This document shows positions 7,276-15,032 of a DNA stretch of 16,920 nt, one piece after another. The notes beneath the pieces were generated by a model that searched no databases, was not told the origin of the DNA, and was given only the letters and a program-made list of their open reading frames with translations. Origin of the DNA: Candidatus Woesearchaeota archaeon (GTDB lineage: Archaea > Nanobdellota > Nanobdellia > Woesearchaeales > UBA525); contig JAJPEB010000011.1 in assembly GCA_023252315.1 (NCBI GenBank), positions 1 through 16,920 of the forward strand, given 5' to 3'. Every line of letters starts with the position of its first letter. Positions within the stretch are counted from its first letter, which is position 1. Position numbers and translations under genes: made by a program.

Positions 7276-8502
7276 GTGGTAAGGAGAGAGTCTTCTTCGT
7301 ACGCGTACGCGCTCATCGGCATCGTCGGCGCGGTCGCGCTCATCGCGCTCTTCATCACGATCAGGGCCATCATCCCGGCTCCTTCTGCGCCCTCGGGCAA
7401 CCTCTTCGGCCAGGCGACGGACAGCGCGGGCACTGGCGAGCACGTCACGTACAACGGGCACCAGTACCCGGTGGTGCGCGTGCCCGAGGACGGCGTCGGG
7501 CTGCAGGTCACGGTCTCCAACACCACGGCGACGTTCACGAGCCCGGGCGGCTCGATCACGCCGTTCACGCTCAGGGTAGGAGAGAGCGCAGTGGTGCATG
7601 ATCCCACAGGCGGCGTGCCCGAGGCGCAAGGCGCACCCGCGGACGCTGTCCTGCTCAAGACCACCACCGTCACGCTCATGCGCATCAGGCCCTCGGGCGC
7701 GGACATCGTCCTCGCGCCGGGCACGCAGGCATGCGGCGGCGCGGCCGACGGCATGACGCCGCTGTGCAGGGGTCCTGACGCGTGCTGCGGCGGGCTGTGC
7801 ACGCAGCTGCCCAGCTGCGGCGGCAGGCCCGACGGCGCGGTCTCGACGTGCGGCGCGCGCCAGCTCTACTGCTGCGCGGGCAAGCTGAGCACGGCGGCGT
7901 GCGGCACGACCACGCAGACCGCGGGATGCTCCGCTGACGACCCTGCGTTCTCGTGCCGCGATCCCTTCGCGACGGTCCTCTACGGCAGCACATCCACGCA
8001 GCCGATGCAGCAGCGCGTCGGCGCGACGCTCATAGGCCCGGGGATCTCCTCGGGCGCGCTCACGTGCATGGACGGCACCGTGCGCAGCTTCACGGAGGCA
8101 CCCGGCAACGCGGGGTCCGTGCACCAGCTCGCTGCGATGTGCGGCGATCTCGTCGGCAAGAGCTCGTATCGGGCGGCGTTCTCTGTCACGTATGACTCGG
8201 TCGCGCGCCCCGTCGACTACGAGGACGGGTGCCCCGTGCAGCGCTGCCTGCCCGCGCACCCGGGCGTGTGCCCCGCGTTCGACCAGATCGTCGCCTGCCT
8301 GCAGGGGCAGACCGCGCAGCCGACCTACGGCCCGAGCGGCTGCCAGACGGGAGCGGTCTGCGTGCCCGACCAGAAGAACCCCTCGTCACGGTCGTGCACG
8401 ACGCTCGTGTGCCCTGCGACCGCGCAGGCGAGCGGCAGGATCTCCGCTCCTGTCCAGACGGCCGCGCAGGCCCAGCTGACCGGCCCGGAGGCACCGCAGT
8501 GA
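7276..8502 (+). CDS. Membrane-anchored cysteine-rich surface protein
   Basis: The 408-residue product has a short basic N-terminus (MVRRES), one hydrophobic segment at about 9-33 and then a long, presumably external, part. Residues 34-150 are cysteine-free and beta-like. From C153 on it is rich in cysteine, including CCGGLC and YCC clusters, implying disulfides. Residues about 227-318 (GALTCMDGT, then CGDLVGKSSYRAAF) match a domain of the giant protein encoded next. The first 30 residues also recall archaeal class III (pilin-like) signals, but no clear processing site is seen. GTG at 7276 is preferred because the TATA box at 7214-7227 lies inside the longer frame starting at ATG 7141, which however has its own GGAGG. 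The stop overlaps the next start (GTGA). No family recognised. Confidence 0.8.
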   Translation: MVRRESSSYAYALIGIVGAVALIALFITIRAIIPAPSAPSGNLFGQATDSAGTGEHVTYNGHQYPVVRVPEDGVGLQVTVSNTTATFTSPGGSITPFTLRVGESAVVHDPTGGVPEAQGAPADAVLLKTTTVTLMRIRPSGADIVLAPGTQACGGAADGMTPLCRGPDACCGGLCTQLPSCGGRPDGAVSTCGARQLYCCAGKLSTAACGTTTQTAGCSADDPAFSCRDPFATVLYGSTSTQPMQQRVGATLIGPGISSGALTCMDGTVRSFTEAPGNAGSVHQLAAMCGDLVGKSSYRAAFSVTYDSVARPVDYEDGCPVQRCLPAHPGVCPAFDQIVACLQGQTAQPTYGPSGCQTGAVCVPDQKNPSSRSCTTLVCPATAQASGRISAPVQTAAQAQLTGPEAPQ

Positions 8503-11500
8503 AGCGCTCCTCGCACGCGCTCGTCGCGGTGTCGCTCGTCCTCATCGTCGCGCTCGCGACGCCCGTCTTCGCGGCCTCGTTCCTCGACAGCATCTTCGGC
8601 GGATTCCAGAACATGCTCGGCGGGGTGAGCATCAAGGTGGGAGGCCAGTCCACCACGGCCACGTGCCAGAGCACGTGCACCCAGCAGCAGCTCAACGCGA
8701 TACGCTGCGCCGACAGGGTGTACGATTCCCCTCCCCCGATCCCGGTCTCGGGAGCGATACCCCTCGCGCAACTCGCGGGGCGATCGAACGCCTCGCGCGA
8801 GCGCTGCGAGCAGGTCTCCACCGGCTGCTACCAGTGGAAGCAGGAGGCATCGCTCACGTGCGCGGGCACGACCGTATGCAACAACTGGGGCGGCATGAAC
8901 TTCAGCACCGTGCCCGACGATACGGGCGCGAACGATCCCGCGAACCTCGGCACGTGCGCATGCCCGAACACGCGCAACGCGAACTACGGGTTCCAGTATT
9001 ACCGCGCAGACCCCAGCGACGGCATCTGCAAGACGCTCGACGCGAACGCGAACCAGACCGGCTGGTGCCGCTGGCAGGGCACGACGTGCGGCGCGGGGAC
9101 GCCCAACTGCTGCGCGGCAGACACGGGCGGCGCGCAGGCGTGCATCTCCGGGCAGTGCGCGGTCACGGCCGCATGCGCGACGGACGCGGACTGCGGGCAG
9201 AACCGCACTTGCGTCGACGGCGCGTGCAGGCAGCCGCGCATCATGAGCGCGAACAACGGCCCCCAGGGCAGCAATATCTACGGCACCGGATGGACGGGCC
9301 GCTTCAATCTCGTCACCGCCCCGGGCACGGGCGGCAAGGGCAACCCGGGCACGTACCAGTCCACGCTGTGCAGGCCCGACCAGTGCCCGAGCTTCCCCAA
9401 CGACTACAATCCTGCCGGCGCGCCCTGGTGGCCCGGCACGGAGGCGAAGTTCCCCGGCGAGACGGACAGGTGCTTCTCGCCCGGCGACATCAGCAGGCAG
9501 CCGAGCTGGGCCTGCCACAACTCGATCAACCCGGGGCCGCTCCCTGCGGGGCCCACGCTCTCGACGTGCTACGGCGGCTGGAACGGCACGCTCCTCGACG
9601 ACGGCACGAACAGGCTGTGCTGCATTTACACCGGCACGAACGACACGCCCCACGGATACCAGTTCGTGAAGAGCTCGAGCTGCATGTACAACGCGTGCAC
9701 GGGCCAGGCGCTCTGCCCCTCGGGCCAGTCGTGCAACGCGATCACGGGCCAGTGCCAGGCCCCGCCGGGCGGCTGCACGTCGAACTCCCAGTGCAACGAC
9801 GGGAACCAGTGCACGGCGGACACGTGCAACCTGCAGACCGGCAAGTGCGCGAACGTCGCGCTGCCCTCGGGCACGGCGTGCAACGACGGCAACAGCTGCA
9901 CGACTCCTGACGCGTGCCTAAGCGGCGTGTGCACCGGACCGAACACATGCCCCGTCTGCGGCCCGCAGGACGGCCAGTGCCCCTCCGGCTGCACGAACGT
10001 CACCGATCCCGATTGCCCCGTGTGCCCCGCGGGCGCGTGCCGCGTGGGCGGCGTGTGCATCCCGAACGGGCAGAACGTCACCGCGTGCACCGTGTGCCAG
10101 GGCGGCCAGGTCGCCGCGAGGCCCAACGGCGCCGCATGCAGCGACGGCAACAGCTGCACGAGTCCCGACACCTGCCAGGGCGGCACGTGCCAGGGCGGCG
10201 CGAACGTCTGCCCCGCGTGCACGAACGAGTGCTCGCCCGGCGATGAGGACTTCCCGCGCTGCAGCAACGACCGCAGCGGCGTGCTCTCCTCGTGCGTGCT
10301 CGGGGCCGACGGCTGCTACGACATCGCGCGCACGGCGTGCTCGCAGGGCCTCTTCTGCGATCCTGCGACCGTCTCGTGCAAGGCGCTGTGCGTCGACGAG
10401 TGCAGCCCCGGCGCGCGCATGTGCACCTCGGCGCCGGCCTCAGGCTGCTCCGCGAACGCACCCTACGAGTGCATCGCGTCGTCCATCAGGAACGACAACT
10501 TCAAGGACCTCCTCCCCAACGTCTTCTTCACGCTCAGGAGCTCGACCCCGATCACGCCCGCGCAGGGCATCGTCACTTGCCAGGACGGCACGAAGGTCCC
10601 CGTCAATGCCACTGGCCCGCTCAGCCTCACGATCAACGTCTCCGTGCGCTGCCCCGACGTCGCCGAGGGCCGCGACTACCGCGCCACGTTCCGCTTCGAC
10701 GTGAACAACACGGCGGGCAACCCCATCGATATCTTCGGCGAGGCGTTCGCCGTGCGCGAGAACTCGTCGGCGCAGGACTTCCGCACCTGCACGCAGGGCC
10801 AGGACGGCTGCTACGACTGGAGCGTCGCGCAGGCATGCGCGCAGGGCCAGGCGTGCGACGGCGGCTTCTGCCACCCCACGACCGCGTGCTCGGACGGCAT
10901 CGACAACGACGGCGACGGCAGCATCGACTATCCCTTCGATCCGGGCTGCGCGTGCGCGTCGGACAACAACGAGAGCGACATCTCGGACGACGGCGAGCGG
11001 GCGTGCGCGGGCATGCCCCCCGACGGCTGCTTCGACGCGTCCGACGCATTCCCTCTCCTCACGAGCCCCGACACGGACGGCGACGGCCACGCGGACGACT
11101 GCGACAACTGCATCCTCGCGGCGAACCCGGGCCAGGAGGACGGGGACCATGACGGCATCGGCGACGCGTGCGAGGCCACCTGTACGAACGAGTGCGATCC
11201 TACGCAAGGCTACCCTCGCTGCGAGCAGGGCACCCCGGGCGGCCCGTCCGTGGTCTCGCGCTCCTGCGTGCTCGGGCAGGACGGCTGCTACGCGCAGGTC
11301 GTGACCCCGTGCGCGAGCGGCATCTGCAGCTCCCAGACGGGCATGTGCGCGGGGAGCCCCGCCTGCGGCAACGGCGTGCTCGACAGCAACGAGTCGTGCG
11401 ATGACGGCAACAGGAACACCTACGACTCCTGCAGCGACATTTGCACCGCGTGCGTGCCGAAGACGCCTCCCGCATGCCCCGCGGGCTTCCGGCTGAGCGC

Positions 11501-14276
11501 GCCGGGCGACATCGATGGCGACCACTGCGGCGACTACCTCTGCGTGCCCGTGCCCGCATGCGGCGACGGCGTCATCCAGGCGGGCGAGGAGTGCGACGCG
11601 GACGCGCCGCTGCTGCACGTCTTCAGCGCGCAGCCCCCGCTCGACAACGCGACCACGCTCTCCTTCGTGAGCGACAGCGTCTTCGCGGGCGACCTCGCGT
11701 ACGCAGGCTCGCTCTGGCACTTCCGCGCGGACCTCGACGCGCTCAGGCTCGACATCAGCGGCGCGAACGGCACCCCCTCGCAGTCGGCATCGCTCTCGCT
11801 CTCGCCCGACGGCACATATGGCGCGACTTGGCCGATCGTGCAGGGCACGCGTGTCGTCCTCAACTTCACGGGCCAGGACTGGGGCCCCATCCAGGGCTGC
11901 GGCAGCTTCGACCACTTCACGGGCGGAGCGCTCTCGTGCTCGCCCTCCACCTGCCTCTTCAACACGTCGCTGTGCCAGGGTCCCCAGACGGGCGGCTCGT
12001 GCGGGGACGGCGTCATCCAGGTCGGCGAGGACTGCGACGGCATGAACTGGACCCCGATCGCAGGCTGCGGCAACTTCGATATGTTCACGGGCGGCACGCT
12101 CTCGTGCGGGTCCACATGCAGCTTCAACACGTCGAGCTGCGTCCCGCCCGACCTGTGCGGCAACGGCCAGGTCAACGCGGGCGAGCAGTGCGACGACGGC
12201 AACAGGGCGGGCGGCGACGGCTGCAGCGCGACATGCCAGGCGGAGAGCGCGTTCTGCGGCAACGGCGCCGTGGACGCGGGCGAGCAGTGCGACGACGGCA
12301 ACAGGCGCTCGGGCGACGGGTGCACCTCCGCATGCCGGATCGAGCACGTCTGCGGCGACGGCCTCATCAGCCCCGGCGAGGAGTGCGACGTCGGCAGCGC
12401 AAGCCTGCAGGTGAGCGATCCTTCCTCACAGGTCGCTGCTGCCTCCCTGCGCTTCGTAGGTGCCCACGCGTGGAATGGCACGTTCTCGCTCTACGGCATC
12501 ACGTGGTCGGCGACGCTCAACGCGGGCGCCCCGAGCCTCACGATCGCGAACGCCACATGGTCGGTCTCCCCCGCGCTCGCGCAGCGCATGGACGGGTCGT
12601 ACTCCGTGGCGATTCCCGGACTCAACGGAACCTCGGGACCTGCGCTCAATTTCACGCTCACACTGGCGCAGGCCTGGGGCCCGATCACGAGTTGCTCGAG
12701 CCTCGACACGTTCGCTGGCGGCAGCCTCTCCTGCAACCCCGCGACATGCCTCTTCAACACGACGTACTGCACCGCGCCGCCCTCGGGGATCTGCGGCAAC
12801 GGGATCATCGAGCCGGGCGAGCAGTGCGACGGCACCAACTGGGGCCCGATCTCCGCCTGCAGCGCGTTCGACAACTATACCGGAGGCTCGCTCAGCTGCA
12901 CGAGCCAGTGCCTCTTCGACGTGAGCCTCTGCACGGGCGGTCTCCCCAACGCGACGTGCGGCGACGGCATCATCGAAGCGGGCGAGCAGTGCGACGGCGA
13001 GGCCCATGGCCCTATCCAGGGCTGCGGCAGCTTCGACACGTTTGGCGGCGGCCCCCTGACCTGCACGAGCGCGTGCGTCTTCAACACGTCGCAGTGCACG
13101 CCGCCCGCGGCGGGCGCGTGCGGCAACGGGATCATCGAGCCCGGCGAGGACTGCGACAGGACCGCATGGGGCCCCATCGCCGGCTGCACGGGCCTCGACA
13201 GCTTCACGGGCGGCAACCTCTCCTGCTCGCCCGCGACGTGCCACTTCGACACGTCCGCGTGCATCGCGCCGCAGTGCGCCGACGGCATCGACAACGACGG
13301 CGACGGCAAGGTCGACTACCCGCATGACCCCGAGTGCACGGGGCCTGGCGACAATTCCGAGTCGCCCGTGTGCGGCGACGGCTCGGTCGACGCAGGCGAG
13401 CAGTGCGATCTCGGCGCCGCGAATGGCGCATGCCCGTCCTCGTGCAGCGCCTCGTGCACCGCGAACAGCTGCGGTGGCGGAGGAGGCGGCGGTGGGGGAG
13501 GCGGTGGCGGAGGAGGCGGAGGCAGCTTCCTGCCCGGCGGCAACTCGCGCGGCGACTGCATCACGGGCTGGCACAAGGTCGACGGCGTGTGCGTGCGCGA
13601 CGACTCCGTCACGACGCCCGTGCAGCCGACGCACCCGGTAGTGCCCCCGCAGCCGAGCCTGCTCGCGTCGTACGACCGCACGATCACCGTCGACCCGCTC
13701 AGCGTCGTCACGTACGAGGTCACGCTCACGGCGCAGGGCAAGGCCGTCGAGGGCGGGCGCGTGTGGCTCGACGTGCCGGGCGACTGGGACTACTCGGGGC
13801 CGGTGAGCGTCGGCACGCTCGCGCCTGGCGAGAGCGCCGTCGCGACGTTCAGGCTCATCGTGGGCGCGAGGAGCATCCCCGCGGATACCCTCGCGGTGCA
13901 CGTCGAGAGCGGCAACGCGGGGTCGCAGGAAGGCCAGGTCGACGCGCAGATCAGCTGCCCCGACTTCCTCGTCAAGGCGAAGCCGCGCTTTGGCGACTAC
14001 GGGCCCGGCGAGGACATCCCGGTCTACGTGATCGTGTGCAACCCGCAATCGGCCCCCCGGGGGAGCCTCGAGGTCGGGCTCGACGTGAACCGCGGCCGCA
14101 AGACGCTCTACGGGGACTACATCGACGTGTTCGCGATCCCCGCGAACGGGAGGCTCGTGCAGGTCGTGAACGTGCCTGAGCCCAGCGTCGCAGGCGGCGG
14201 CGCCGTCACGAACGCGATCCTGCGCGAGCGCGGGATCACGGTCGACACTGACACTCACGCCATACCAAGCAACTGA
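8499..14276 (+). CDS. Giant secreted cysteine-rich modular protein
   Basis: The 1,925-residue protein starts at GTG 8499, overlapping the previous TGA; its first 25 residues are a Sec signal peptide (cut predicted after VFA). In order: an N-terminal unknown cysteine-rich region; CxDGNxCTxDxC repeats from about 432; CTNEC...SCVLGxDGCY modules (about 570 and 895); a domain shared with the upstream protein (about 658-756); CSDGIDNDGDG (797) and CADGIDNDGDG (1593) acidic motifs; a thrombospondin type 3 calcium repeat (858-892); DUF4215-like CGNG...GEQCDDGN repeats (956, 1220, 1253); six GE(Q/E/D)CD...WGPI repeats (1021-1588); a 17-glycine linker (1659-1675); and C-terminal beta-sandwich domains (about 1720-1925). 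No C-terminal anchor is seen. Role unknown; an extracellular, disulfide- and calcium-stabilised surface or adhesion protein is inferred. Confidence 0.9.
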   Translation: MKRSSHALVAVSLVLIVALATPVFAASFLDSIFGGFQNMLGGVSIKVGGQSTTATCQSTCTQQQLNAIRCADRVYDSPPPIPVSGAIPLAQLAGRSNASRERCEQVSTGCYQWKQEASLTCAGTTVCNNWGGMNFSTVPDDTGANDPANLGTCACPNTRNANYGFQYYRADPSDGICKTLDANANQTGWCRWQGTTCGAGTPNCCAADTGGAQACISGQCAVTAACATDADCGQNRTCVDGACRQPRIMSANNGPQGSNIYGTGWTGRFNLVTAPGTGGKGNPGTYQSTLCRPDQCPSFPNDYNPAGAPWWPGTEAKFPGETDRCFSPGDISRQPSWACHNSINPGPLPAGPTLSTCYGGWNGTLLDDGTNRLCCIYTGTNDTPHGYQFVKSSSCMYNACTGQALCPSGQSCNAITGQCQAPPGGCTSNSQCNDGNQCTADTCNLQTGKCANVALPSGTACNDGNSCTTPDACLSGVCTGPNTCPVCGPQDGQCPSGCTNVTDPDCPVCPAGACRVGGVCIPNGQNVTACTVCQGGQVAARPNGAACSDGNSCTSPDTCQGGTCQGGANVCPACTNECSPGDEDFPRCSNDRSGVLSSCVLGADGCYDIARTACSQGLFCDPATVSCKALCVDECSPGARMCTSAPASGCSANAPYECIASSIRNDNFKDLLPNVFFTLRSSTPITPAQGIVTCQDGTKVPVNATGPLSLTINVSVRCPDVAEGRDYRATFRFDVNNTAGNPIDIFGEAFAVRENSSAQDFRTCTQGQDGCYDWSVAQACAQGQACDGGFCHPTTACSDGIDNDGDGSIDYPFDPGCACASDNNESDISDDGERACAGMPPDGCFDASDAFPLLTSPDTDGDGHADDCDNCILAANPGQEDGDHDGIGDACEATCTNECDPTQGYPRCEQGTPGGPSVVSRSCVLGQDGCYAQVVTPCASGICSSQTGMCAGSPACGNGVLDSNESCDDGNRNTYDSCSDICTACVPKTPPACPAGFRLSAPGDIDGDHCGDYLCVPVPACGDGVIQAGEECDADAPLLHVFSAQPPLDNATTLSFVSDSVFAGDLAYAGSLWHFRADLDALRLDISGANGTPSQSASLSLSPDGTYGATWPIVQGTRVVLNFTGQDWGPIQGCGSFDHFTGGALSCSPSTCLFNTSLCQGPQTGGSCGDGVIQVGEDCDGMNWTPIAGCGNFDMFTGGTLSCGSTCSFNTSSCVPPDLCGNGQVNAGEQCDDGNRAGGDGCSATCQAESAFCGNGAVDAGEQCDDGNRRSGDGCTSACRIEHVCGDGLISPGEECDVGSASLQVSDPSSQVAAASLRFVGAHAWNGTFSLYGITWSATLNAGAPSLTIANATWSVSPALAQRMDGSYSVAIPGLNGTSGPALNFTLTLAQAWGPITSCSSLDTFAGGSLSCNPATCLFNTTYCTAPPSGICGNGIIEPGEQCDGTNWGPISACSAFDNYTGGSLSCTSQCLFDVSLCTGGLPNATCGDGIIEAGEQCDGEAHGPIQGCGSFDTFGGGPLTCTSACVFNTSQCTPPAAGACGNGIIEPGEDCDRTAWGPIAGCTGLDSFTGGNLSCSPATCHFDTSACIAPQCADGIDNDGDGKVDYPHDPECTGPGDNSESPVCGDGSVDAGEQCDLGAANGACPSSCSASCTANSCGGGGGGGGGGGGGGGGGSFLPGGNSRGDCITGWHKVDGVCVRDDSVTTPVQPTHPVVPPQPSLLASYDRTITVDPLSVVTYEVTLTAQGKAVEGGRVWLDVPGDWDYSGPVSVGTLAPGESAVATFRLIVGARSIPADTLAVHVESGNAGSQEGQVDAQISCPDFLVKAKPRFGDYGPGEDIPVYVIVCNPQSAPRGSLEVGLDVNRGRKTLYGDYIDVFAIPANGRLVQVVNVPEPSVAGGGAVTNAILRERGITVDTDTHAIPSN
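11610..11879 (+). repeat. Inserted beta-rich domain A inside repeat 1
   Basis: Ninety codons interrupt the first repeat exactly between GEECDADAP and DWGPI. The inserted segment reads as alternating hydrophobic strands and is similar along its length to the insertion at 12390-12674. Shared landmarks are a LxFV strand, a W in the middle, S-x-S, DGxY and LNFT just before WGPI. Confidence 0.8.
12390..12674 (+). repeat. Inserted beta-rich domain B inside repeat 3
   Basis: Ninety-five codons interrupt the third repeat at the same position as domain A, between GEECD and WGPI. Landmarks shared with A include LRFV, a central W, DGSY and LNFT. Codons are slightly richer in A/T-ending forms (for example GGA, ACA, ATT) than the flanking repeats. 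Confidence 0.8.
13473..13523 (+). repeat. Seventeen-glycine linker tract
   Basis: Seventeen consecutive glycine codons in mixed GGT, GGC, GGA and GGG form. A 17-base direct repeat (13473-13489 and 13503-13519) lies within it, so its length may vary by slippage. In the protein it is a flexible joint between the last cysteine module and the C-terminal beta domains. Confidence 0.9.
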
Positions 14277-14280
14277 GGTG
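14275..14280 (+). promoter_or_regulatory. Strong ribosome binding site overlapping the giant gene's stop
   Basis: GAGGTG overlaps the TGA stop of the giant gene (14274-14276) and lies five bases before the ATG at 14286. It matches the archaeal anti-Shine-Dalgarno well and couples the third gene to the operon. Confidence 0.8.
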
Positions 14281-14285
14281 CAACA

Positions 14286-14768
14286 ATGTTCGTGTTCGGA
14301 ATCGATATGCCACTGCCCGAGATGCTGTTCATCCTCGTCGTGCTGGTGCTCGCCGCGATGGTGTTCATCATCATCCAGATATGGCACACCAACAAGCACA
14401 TGAGGATCCTCGAGAACACGACGCTGCAGATCCGCCAGTACGAGGAGGAGGAGGTCGAGCAGGTCCGCAGGTTCGAGACGGACATGAAGAAGCTCGAGGC
14501 CGAGGAGGCGGAGCTGTTCGTGACGAAGGTCGTGCCGACGGTGAGCAAGCTCGAGAACTACGTCGCGGTGGAGCTGCTGCGCGGCAAGGACCCCGAGGAG
14601 ATCCGCGGCGCGATCGTGAAGCGCGGCATCAATCCAGAGCTCGCGACGAAGGTCGTGAACTCCATGACGTACTACATGGACTTCTTCCAGAAGATGCCCG
14701 ACAAGAAGGTCGACATCCACGTGGCGGCGGCGAACGAGATGAAGGCGTCGCTGCCCAAGGCGAAGTAG
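14286..14768 (+). CDS. Small membrane protein with coiled coil
   Basis: The 160-residue protein has one membrane segment at about residues 12-32, then a charged coiled coil (about 38-85, with QYEEEEVEQVRRFETDMKKL). Residues about 96-130 form a helix-turn-helix-like motif (LRGKDPEEIRGAIVKRGINP), a kind of short helical hairpin frequent in DPANN membrane proteins. The final 30 residues are probably disordered and end KAK. The topology is most likely N-terminus out with the coiled coil in the cytoplasm, given the basic and histidine residues after the segment (WHTNKHMR). It starts nine bases after the giant gene and has its own Shine-Dalgarno, so it is the third gene of that operon. It might anchor or position the surface complex from inside; that is inference. 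No named family is recognised. Confidence 0.85.
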   Translation: MFVFGIDMPLPEMLFILVVLVLAAMVFIIIQIWHTNKHMRILENTTLQIRQYEEEEVEQVRRFETDMKKLEAEEAELFVTKVVPTVSKLENYVAVELLRGKDPEEIRGAIVKRGINPELATKVVNSMTYYMDFFQKMPDKKVDIHVAAANEMKASLPKAK

Positions 14769-14770
14769 GA

Positions 14771-14820
14771 TTTTCTGTTTCTTTCTCTTTCCTCTCCTTT
14801 TCTTTCCTTCCTCTTTTCCT
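14771..14820 (+). terminator. T- and C-rich terminator of the surface operon
   Basis: Two bases after the stop at 14768 a 50-base tract consists only of T and C apart from one G, with several TTT and TTTT runs. This is a convincing archaeal intrinsic terminator for the three-gene unit. The following 14821-15003 shows no gene; a weak CCTGC/GCAGG stem at 14911-14928 was noted. Confidence 0.7.
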
Positions 14821-15003
14821 ATCCCGCGACCGGTTGCTAGTTCTCCTGTACTTCTCTGGGTTTCGCTCCCCCGAACACGCTCTGGCGCCGCCTTGGAGCG
14901 CACTTAGAAACCTGCCGATGCATGCAGGCAGTTTTCGTAGGATCACGCACTACGACAGCTCGAGGCTTAGGGGCGCACCGCACGCGACACGCGACCCTGA
15001 ACC

Positions 15004-15012
15004 TTAAAATAT
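15004..15012 (+). promoter_or_regulatory. TATA box of the 2H phosphoesterase gene
   Basis: TTAAAATAT ends 20 bases before the ATG at 15033, fitting a leaderless transcript and ruling out the longer in-frame start at ATG 14922, which lies upstream of this box. Confidence 0.75.
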
Positions 15013-15032
15013 CCCTCCGCCTCCTCAACGGC

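Larger units (their letters stand above)
11559..13262 (+). repeat. Six protein repeats of the GEQCDG-WGPI type
   Basis: Copies run at 11559-11975, 12000-12140, 12351-12770, 12792-12932, 12957-13097 and 13119-13262. Each starts CG(D/N)G, has GE(Q/E/D)CD, then usually WGPI (WTPI in the second, HGPI in the fifth), a C-x-x-(F/L)D-x-(F/Y) core, GG-x-L(S/T)C and ends C-x-F-(N/D)-x-(S/T)-x-x-C. Two DUF4215-like repeats (12156 to about 12335) lie between copies two and three. At the DNA level the copies are diverged, so this is an old array. Confidence 0.9.

Noticed and set aside
8229..8498. Upstream extension of the giant protein's reading frame
   Set aside because: It overlaps the coding region of the preceding gene in another frame. 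GTG 8499 gives a proper signal peptide and a GTGA overlap typical of operons.
11559..13262. Repeat array considered as a CRISPR-like or DNA-level tandem repeat
   Set aside because: Similarity is at the protein level with diverged codons, spacing varies and the frame is coding throughout. No CRISPR array is visible anywhere in the window.
13473..13523. Glycine tract considered as a sequencing or assembly error
   Set aside because: The frame is maintained on both sides and the codons are mixed rather than a homopolymer, so it is a real tract although its exact length is uncertain.
12426..14903. A very long open frame on the reverse strand opposite the giant gene (also 10440-12347 reverse)
   Set aside because: These read as arginine, alanine, valine and histidine-rich low-complexity protein, the usual antisense of GC-rich coding DNA. 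The forward strand has a signal peptide, ordered cysteine modules and a ribosome binding site.
14922..15032. Longer N-terminus for the 2H phosphoesterase
   Set aside because: The TATA box at 15004-15012 lies within it, and the 2H core begins naturally at MPQYALYFVP.
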